Below, in pieces: positions 26,601-35,000 of a stretch of 64,000 nt of DNA. Source of the stretch: Paragorgia papillata (taxonomy: Eukaryota; Cnidaria; Anthozoa; Scleralcyonacea; Coralliidae); assembly GCA_035771165.1 (NCBI GenBank), contig JAWNZC010000023.1:3396001-3460000 (forward strand), given 5' to 3'. The notes under the pieces were generated by a model. That model saw only the letters and a list, made by a program, of their open reading frames with translations. It made no database searches and was not told the origin of the DNA. Positions within the stretch are counted from its first letter, which is position 1. Each line of letters starts with the position of its first letter. Position numbers and translations under genes: made by a program.

Positions 26601-29600
26601 GTTGACACCTATTCGCGAAGTAGGACGACACAAAGGTAAGATCTGGGTTCGTCCAGGTCTTGTGCCTCTTGGAGAAGAAGGACGGAGAAGCTTTGGCGTG
26701 GAAGAGCAGGTGGATGTTGTAAACCTCAGCCCAACTATCTATGAGATCTGCATTCGTATTGCAATCAGGGTAGCCCGAATTGGTATGGCGGCTATTAAAA
26801 TCACCGCAGACAATCGATGGTGAGTTAATTCTTGGTAGGGAGTTAATGCTTGCCGTATTAGGAGGGGGTTTGTATATGTTGGCGATGTCAACGCCGTCCA
26901 CTTCAATGAACTTAACTCATTCTTGTCCGGGTCGAAAACCAGTCACAGCAGGTGGTCTTGGCAATTTGTGAATTAATATGGCATAATAACACAAAAATAA
27001 TACCACAATATATCATTTGAATCGTTTTTACCTCTACTATTCAAATTTTGGGTTTTCAGGTCTTGCCAGACAACCCATTTTGCAAATTATGCTAATTTAT
27101 GCTAATTACTACTATTAATAATATTATTATAATCCAAAAATGTTAAATATTTAACGAGAAATGACTTTACACCAAACTTTGGATCATGTAAAATGAAAAG
27201 CACCATTTCACAAATTCAAATTGAAAAAATTGAAGCAATACAATAAAAAGCAAATATTATATTGATTTTTTACGATTTTCCATTGAGACCCCCCATTGTG
27301 ACCCCCCGTGGTGCGGCCGCGTGCGATCATATAACTTATTTTGAAATTTACAAATTAAAACAGAATTATACAAGAACATACGACCAAAATACATCAGTAA
27401 GATCGTTTTTAAGTCAGCTATTCAGATTTTAAGTTATTTTTGAGTGATATTTACTTCTGTTTGCCATTACAACTCGCCGACAACTCGGCAAATTTTGTTC
27501 AAATTTGCCTGACTCGGCCGAGATGGTTTTCGTCAAATTTTACCAAATTATTGCTAATCTACGAAAAATTACAACAAACAAATGTTTATACTTACTTTCG
27601 GAGTTGTTAGAGCCTAAATTTTCGTTGGTTTCGCTTATATATTGACAAATAAAAGCCGTTTTGTTCATATCAACACGCCATAATCCTCGCGGGATTTTAA
27701 CAGAAGGGAAGTCAGGTCAGAACTCGGGTAATACTTCATGGCATATCGTTATAAAGGTCTCGTTTTAAAAAGGGATCATTCAGGATCATTTTAAGCCCTA
27801 CTGGGGTAATTTTGGTCAAAACCTCGCAGGTTCACAACAAATCAAAGTGATCCGTCACTGGTAGCGGATGACTATAGGGCCGGACGAGAAGGAGTTTTAA
27901 TGAATAAATCATTAATAATTCATGAGGAAAACACAGAGGGAAATCAGTACCGTGTCGGTGGTTTGGATATCGGAGAAAGAAATATAATTTATATAAAAAT
28001 AAATAAATACATAAATTAAGCAAACTTCCACCTCGAGTTTCTCTTAAAATACTGATTTGTTGATATGCTGTAATGCTATATCAACCACTACGAAACGTAT
28101 TTCATCAGGATATCCAAACACCTCAAAGTTTATCAACAAACGTCTCGATGTTTGCATATCCTGATGAAACAATTCCTTTTCGTGTATGATGTAATATGTC
28201 AACAACGAGTTTGAGTGTTTTATCAGGGGATCCAAACACGAGAATTGTTATATTGTTTTCTAGTGTTTGGATTCTCCTGATAAAACGCGAAAAACGAGCG
28301 ATTTCAATTGGAAAATGAAATTTAAAAAAACCCTCATGAGATTTTATTCATGAGTGTGTAAAAATTTTCATACAGAAACTTGTTTATTTTGCATAGACAA
28401 GACGCCTGGTCAGGCGTTCACTCGGGCTACTGCAAAATCACAGTGCTATATATAGTAGGTGAAGGTGTTTTGCAATCATATACATGCGCAGGTTGTCACA
28501 TGCAGTGCTAAGATCTAAAGTCTAATAAACACATTGGTCACAGACAAAAGTCAAAACACAATCCAATTCTCCGATAGAAAACACAATTTGCAATAACAAA
28601 ACACGATTGCCTGTATTTATTAACGTATTTCGACACATGTACACAGCGTTCATATGTCGAGTCTCTTCAGGTATTAAATATCAACACAACTATAAACGGC
28701 GTGTGCGATTGTAAGTGTATATAATATCAAGATACTTGCCAGCGACACTGACCAATAACTATGTCTGTGAACACACAGAACACATCCGAGACGAGTGATC
28801 AGACATCAGGAAAGCAAAGAAAGAAAGTATTATTTCCACACATGTACAGCGTTCAATATGTCAAGTCTCTTCGCCTTTATATTACACAGCTTCATGTTTA
28901 CCTAGAAAGTGTCACCTGCAAGTTCACTTAATGAACGGCGTGTGCGATTGTAAGCGTATATAATAATATCAAGATACTTGCCAGCGACATTACTGCCCAA
29001 TAACTATATGTCTGTGAACATAACACACAAAACAACATCCGAGACGAGAAAGGGCACTCATTCACTCAGTGGTCGAAAAGAAAGAAGGCACATACAGTCA
29101 TGCTAGCTGGTCACATGCATAGATATAATCACATGCCTCAATTTCGCAAAGCTTATTGGTCAATATCGCCAGCGGCCGCGCGGAGGACTAATAACGCGTC
29201 GCAAAAAAAATAAAATAATAAAAATAAAAATAATCGCGAAACCTAGACTCGTCTACCTGCCGTAGCCCGAGTAATAATTGAGATCTTAAGAATTAGATGA
29301 ACACCAGTTTTCATCTAATATCTTGGGTGGTATACGATTTTAGCGTCTTTTACTGGAGGATCCAACTTCAATCAAGTGAATGAACTATTGTAATAGACGA
29401 ATTTCAGGGTGTTGCGCGCGCATCATTTTTCAAAAAAACTGACAAGCTCCCCTCAAAGTAAACGTACTGTTTAAAATAAACAAAGTATAGATACAGTTTC
29501 TGGATATTTAACACTGTTATTCTGCTGTTGTTGGCTCGCTAGCAAGTCTGTTTGCCATTGGTTACTTTGTAGAGAGCCCGCCAATTCCTTTCCAAAACGA

Positions 29601-32008
29601 TGCGCGCGCAACACCCTGAAACTCGCCTATTGGCTGATTATCTCATGAATTATTTTCAATTATTAATGAGCTTGAGATATATTACATCCAACTTCAATCA
29701 GGTGATTTCATGACTATTGTATATTTATTGTAATTTGAGATCTTTGTTTTCAAAAGTGTAATTCCCAACGGCTGTTTAGCGTTTGTGGGCGGGAAGCAAA
29801 TTTTGTAGGCGGTAGACGTCGTGGGATTTTTTTCGCGCTTCGACAGTTCGGTGACATCCGTAATAATTGTGGCGGGAACGTTACTTTTTTTAGGGATAAA
29901 GAAATACTGGAGTAACGAAAAGCTTTGCAGCATTTGTAGTGGAGCTGGTGATGAGAAATGTTCCAGCAAGGACCCATACAGCGGTTACGTTGGAGCGTTC
30001 AAGTGCATGGCTGCAGGAGATAATGATCGAGTTGCTTTTGTCAAACACGTAACTACAGAAGAGGCAACCAGCAAATATGGAAACTTAGGCAAACCAGATG
30101 ATTATAAACTGCTATGTAAAGATGGAACAGTAAAAAGTAAGTCATGAAACACAGTAGAATAGTTAATACTTAAGTAAGATACTTCAGCTCGCCGTAAATC
30201 CCATACAGTTCGGCTGCTCATATTGTACCTAGTACATATCAACCTGAAAATCGCGTGCCAGATATAAAATTTGTACCGCTTTAACATACGTATATTTTAT
30301 TGAGGTGCTTTGTGGTGTTTTTTTTCGTAAGGGCTATATATATATATATATGTTTCGCAATCGCCTCTTGCTTTCAGAATTTCTTTCCTACCAAGGTTTA
30401 ACATGCAAATCGAAATATAGTAAGGTTCGATATACTGCCGAAACAGGGAACGTAAAAGTCTAACGTTTCAAACGATTCTTATCCATTTTCTGCTATCTAT
30501 TCACGACACAATGCGTTTCTTTATTCACATTTAGATTAGAAAAATTAATTTATGTTTTGTCAAAATTAATAAAAAAACGAAGTAATTTTACGTGCTGTGG
30601 AATTCAAAATGTTGGTTTTGGAGACCATTTCGTTTGGAAAATTGTCCGTATCTCACCTGTCACAAAGGGGGAGACACTCCCGTCTCCGCGCACACTATAC
30701 ATGTCCACCCTGGACCCAGTCATCGTTTGTATCACACCTGTCGGCTGTCACAAAGGGGGAGACACTCCCGTTTCCCCGCCCACATACTATATGTCCGCCC
30801 TGAACCCAATCATCGTAAAGGGGAGGGAGACACTCCCGTTCCCCCGCCCTCTTTCGCTTTCGTTTACTTTGTCTGCCAAAATCCGTCGGGTCAGTTAAAG
30901 TATTGTGATAGGAAAATAAGGAAAGTGTCGCAAATAGATAAATCTAAATCTAAATATTTTGTGTAGAAGGTAATGATAAACACGAAAACCTAACGGACTC
31001 CAAAATATCTCTGTATGCAAGAACTCCAACTTCAGTGCAGGTGCGTCGTGGCCGGGGGGGGGGGGGGGGGGCAGGTGTTGGAAAGTGTCGGAAATGTAGA
31101 AACGTTGTGGTTTTGTCGGAATTTTGGACATGGGTAAACAAAAGACACAAAAAGAAAACAATGATGTGGATGTTTTACTTATGCTTGTTCTTTTTATTGA
31201 ATATTTTGCAGTGAAATATTATTTGGACTAATACAACAATAATTCATTGGGAAACAGTGCAACTTGCAGTGCCTATAGAAGCGCTTTATATTCTGCATGC
31301 GAGTTCTCTCGTTCGTTCGTTTGTTTGTTCGTGCGGAGTCAATACAGCAACGCTCTGTTAGGACAAGGTCTAATATCTATGCTAGGCGTAAAATCGCCCG
31401 CTAATTTTTTTTTCTTTTTCCATGCATGTATCCTTCTAAAGTTCTGTTATAACAGTTTTTCTTTGAAGTGATACTATTACTATTAAATTTATTATATGTA
31501 TTTTTACCTCATATTTTATGAAGACGTTTTTATATATATATGTATGTCGGAAAAACTTTGTTGTTTGTCGGAAAAATTGTGCTCTTGGCCACCCCTAAAA
31601 TCTCAGAGCCACGAACGCCCCTTCTTCAGTGTATTTTGTTTATTTCGGTACATTAAAACTTTAAGTGTGGGAACCCCCGGAACCGTGCCTGCATGTGTCA
31701 GAAGTAATATTTATAAACCAAGAGCGTTGATGACATGATGATTTCTTTTGATTAACATGTTATAAAGGGTCAGGTCACACCTTTGACACTCCTCCGTATG
31801 TATGTGTATGTACCTGTATGTATGTGTGTATGTATGTATGTATGTATGTATGTATGTATGTATGTATGTATGTATGTATGTATGTATGTATGTATGTATG
31901 TATGTATGTATGTATGTATGTATATGTATACATTGATTATATGTAGATTGAACACTCTCTCACTCTCTCTCTCTCTCTCACTCTCACTCTCTCTCTCTCT
32001 CGCTCTCG

Positions 32009-32045
<37 letters not shown>

Positions 32046-35000
32046 TCTCCCTCCCTCCCTCCCTCCCTCCCTCCCTCCCTCCCTCCCTCCCTCCCTCCCT
32101 CCCTCCCTCCCTCCCTCCCTCCCTCCCTCCCTCCCTCCCTCCCTCCCTCCCTCTCCTCTCTCCCCTCCCCCCCCTCCGATTTTGTGCGTCCCTTCCTGGG
32201 AGGCCGATAGCTTTGAAAGGGTTAAATAAAAGCTATAAATTCAAATGTGAAGTTCCTGAAATTTGTCTGTTTTGGCTAGAAAGCCGCAAACGTTTCACAA
32301 GCTTCATAATGGTAAGAATAAGATTATGATGCATTCGAAGTCAACAATATTACTGATTTTATATATTTATTAATTATAAGTACACATTCACGCAATGAAT
32401 CAAATGGAAGACGTTTGCCAATTTTAAAAATATTTTCCGTTTAGCTAGAAACTAGAAATTTCTACCCCAATTAGCATTTTTCAATAGTTTGTGTTTGAAA
32501 TATATCTCGCGATGTTGTGCGTTATGTATTTAAAAAAATCTAAAATTCTGTATTAACGCTTGTGAGAAGTCAATTTCCTGTCTATTTGTAATATTATTTC
32601 AAACAACGGTTCGCACATTTTTGACATTTCAACAAGTTTCACAAAACGGAGAAACTTGAACTATACATGGAATGAAAGCTTATTCAACATCTGATAACAT
32701 ACGTACACAATATATTTTAACAATGAGTAGTTCTAAAATTACTAAATGTGTTTGTTGTTTTTTTGCGCCTACCACGTTTACCAGATAATTTACCCTACAG
32801 TGTGTATAAAAAAACGGAACCCTTAGAAAATGAATTAGTATTCTTTTAAAACAACCTATTGTAGTAGTTTGAAAGCCCTAAAAGCGCTGCGTTATAAATT
32901 AATCAGCACATAAGTTAAACAGGAAGAGAAAAAGACTTTAAATTCTTTCACCATGCATGCATACACTTCAAGTTATCTTAGGGGGCGATTACATGGACCG
33001 GGCTGGCCCGGTTAACCGGGCTAGCCCGCTTTATATATAAAACACATGTTGTTTTAACATTTCGATTACATGGCAAGCGGGCTAGCCCGGTTTGCCGGGA
33101 TCCCGCTTGTCGCAACCGGGCTAGCCCGGTTAACCGGGATGAAAATGTCCATGTAATCGTTTTCAGCCCGGCAAACCGGGCTGAAAAACTGTTGAACTCG
33201 CTTCGATACGCGTTCGTTTGCTTGACTGTGTGAATAAATAGTGCTGAAAGGAACTGAAATAGAACATCAACGTTGTTTGTGTGTTTTGTGATCAAAGCGA
33301 AGATTTAATAAATTAATTAGTCTTCGTGAAGACGCTTTCCTGGGTTAGCTAAGACTTTAACAATCTTTTTAGTAACGATGGGCTTACAAAATAAATAATA
33401 GACTAATTAGTGTAAAACTGAAGTAAAACTAACGTAGCTTTGCCCTTATTTACTTGATAATTGCGAATTTCGGCCTGAAATCAACCCGGCTTACCGGGCT
33501 AGCCCGCTCCATGTAATCGTTTTGTAAACTCATCCCGGTTAACCGGGCTAGCCCGGTTAACCGGGCCAGCCCGGTCCATGTAATCGCCCCCTTAATTTCC
33601 CAGGTGTATAAGACCGTGTTTTTTACGCATCCGTGGCTCAGAGGTGTTTAGGGCTTTCAAACTACTACAATAGGTTGTTTGAACAGAATACTAATTCATT
33701 TTCTAAGGGGGCGATTACATGGACCGGGCTGGACCGGTTAACCGGGCTAGCCCGGTTAACCGGGATGAGTTTACAAAACGATTACATGGAGCGGGCTAGC
33801 CCGGTAAGCTGGGATGATTTCAGGCCGAAATTCGCAATTATCAAGTAAATAAGGGCAAAGCTACGTTAGTTTTACTTCAGTTTTACACTAATTAGTCTAT
33901 TATTTATTTTGTAAGCCCATCGTTACTAAAAAGATTGTTAAAGTCTTAGCTAACCCAGGAAAGCGTCTTCACGAAGACTAATTAATTTATTAAATCTTCG
34001 CTTTGATCACAAAACACACAAACAACGTTGATGTTCTATTTCAGTTCCTTTCAGCACTATTTATTCACACAGTCAAGCAAACGAACGCGTATCGAAGCGA
34101 GTTCAACAGTTTTTTCAGCCCGGTTTGCCGGGCTGAAAACGATTACATGGACATTTTCATCCCGGTTAACCGGGCTAGCCCGGTTGCGACAAGCGGGATC
34201 CCGGCAAACCGGGCTAGCCCGCTTGCCATGTAATCGAAATGTTAAAACAACATGTGTTTTATATATAAAGCGGGCTAGCCCGGTTAACCGGGCTAGCCCG
34301 GTTAACCGGGCCAGCCCGGTCCATGTAATCGCCCCCTAAGGGTTCCGTTTTTTTTATACACACTGTATATAGACTACAGTAGTGACTCTATTGAATTCAT
34401 TAGTGACTCTATATATAGAGTTCAATAGATCGTTTTCACTCACGTGATCGGTGGCCGCATTGGGGTAGTGAACAATACGAAATATTTAAATAAGAATAGA
34501 GTTAAATTCCAATCGGATTAAGTTGGTACACCAATACGGCCGCCTTTTCATTGTTTTGGTACACCAGTATGTCCGCCGTGACGTCAGATGAAAACGATCT
34601 ATATAGAGAGTTCACTGTGCTATGACAAAAGAAAACAAATTTGCAGTGGACTCTATACAGTGTGTATTAAAAAAAACCGGAACTTAGAAAATGAATTACT
34701 ATTCTGTTCAAACAGCAAAAGAAAACTAATTCATTTTCTAAGGGTTCCGGTTTTTTTTATTGCTGCCGACCGAAGGGAGGCAGCACACTATTCTTTACCT
34801 ATGCGTTACTCGTGCTCAGTCTTTTTGCCGAGCTATATATAGCTGCGTATATCAATTTTCGGATCTGGAGATTTGGAGATGTTGGTTCTGAACCCCCCTA
34901 ACTGCGGCCGTGTAAAAACGCCAGGTAAAAGGATAAAAGGCCGGCCTGGCCTTTTATCCTTTTACCTGGCGTTTTTACACGTTTTGCTCGCATAATTTCC

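Larger units (their letters stand above)
32796..34367. mobile_element. Mariner-type MITE carrying two insertions
   Basis: Ends are TA-CAGTGTGTATAAAAAAACGG and its inverse ending CACACTG-TA, fitting Tc1/mariner elements with TA targets. Inside each end GAACCCTTAGAAAATGAATT is mirrored. Two Harbinger-type elements (next entries) account for most of the length. A partial copy without them is at 34658. Confidence 0.85.

Noticed and set aside
26500..26823. 107-codon plus-strand frame
   Set aside because: Antisense of the LINE endonuclease, which has the recognisable motifs on the minus strand.
31783..32229. 148-codon frame of CMYV, then LSLS, then PPSL
   Set aside because: Translation of TATG, CT and CCCT microsatellites.
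33000..34339. Frames rich in RASPVNRASPV
   Set aside because: Translation of CCGGGCTAGCCCGGTTAACC palindromes in Harbinger-type MITEs.
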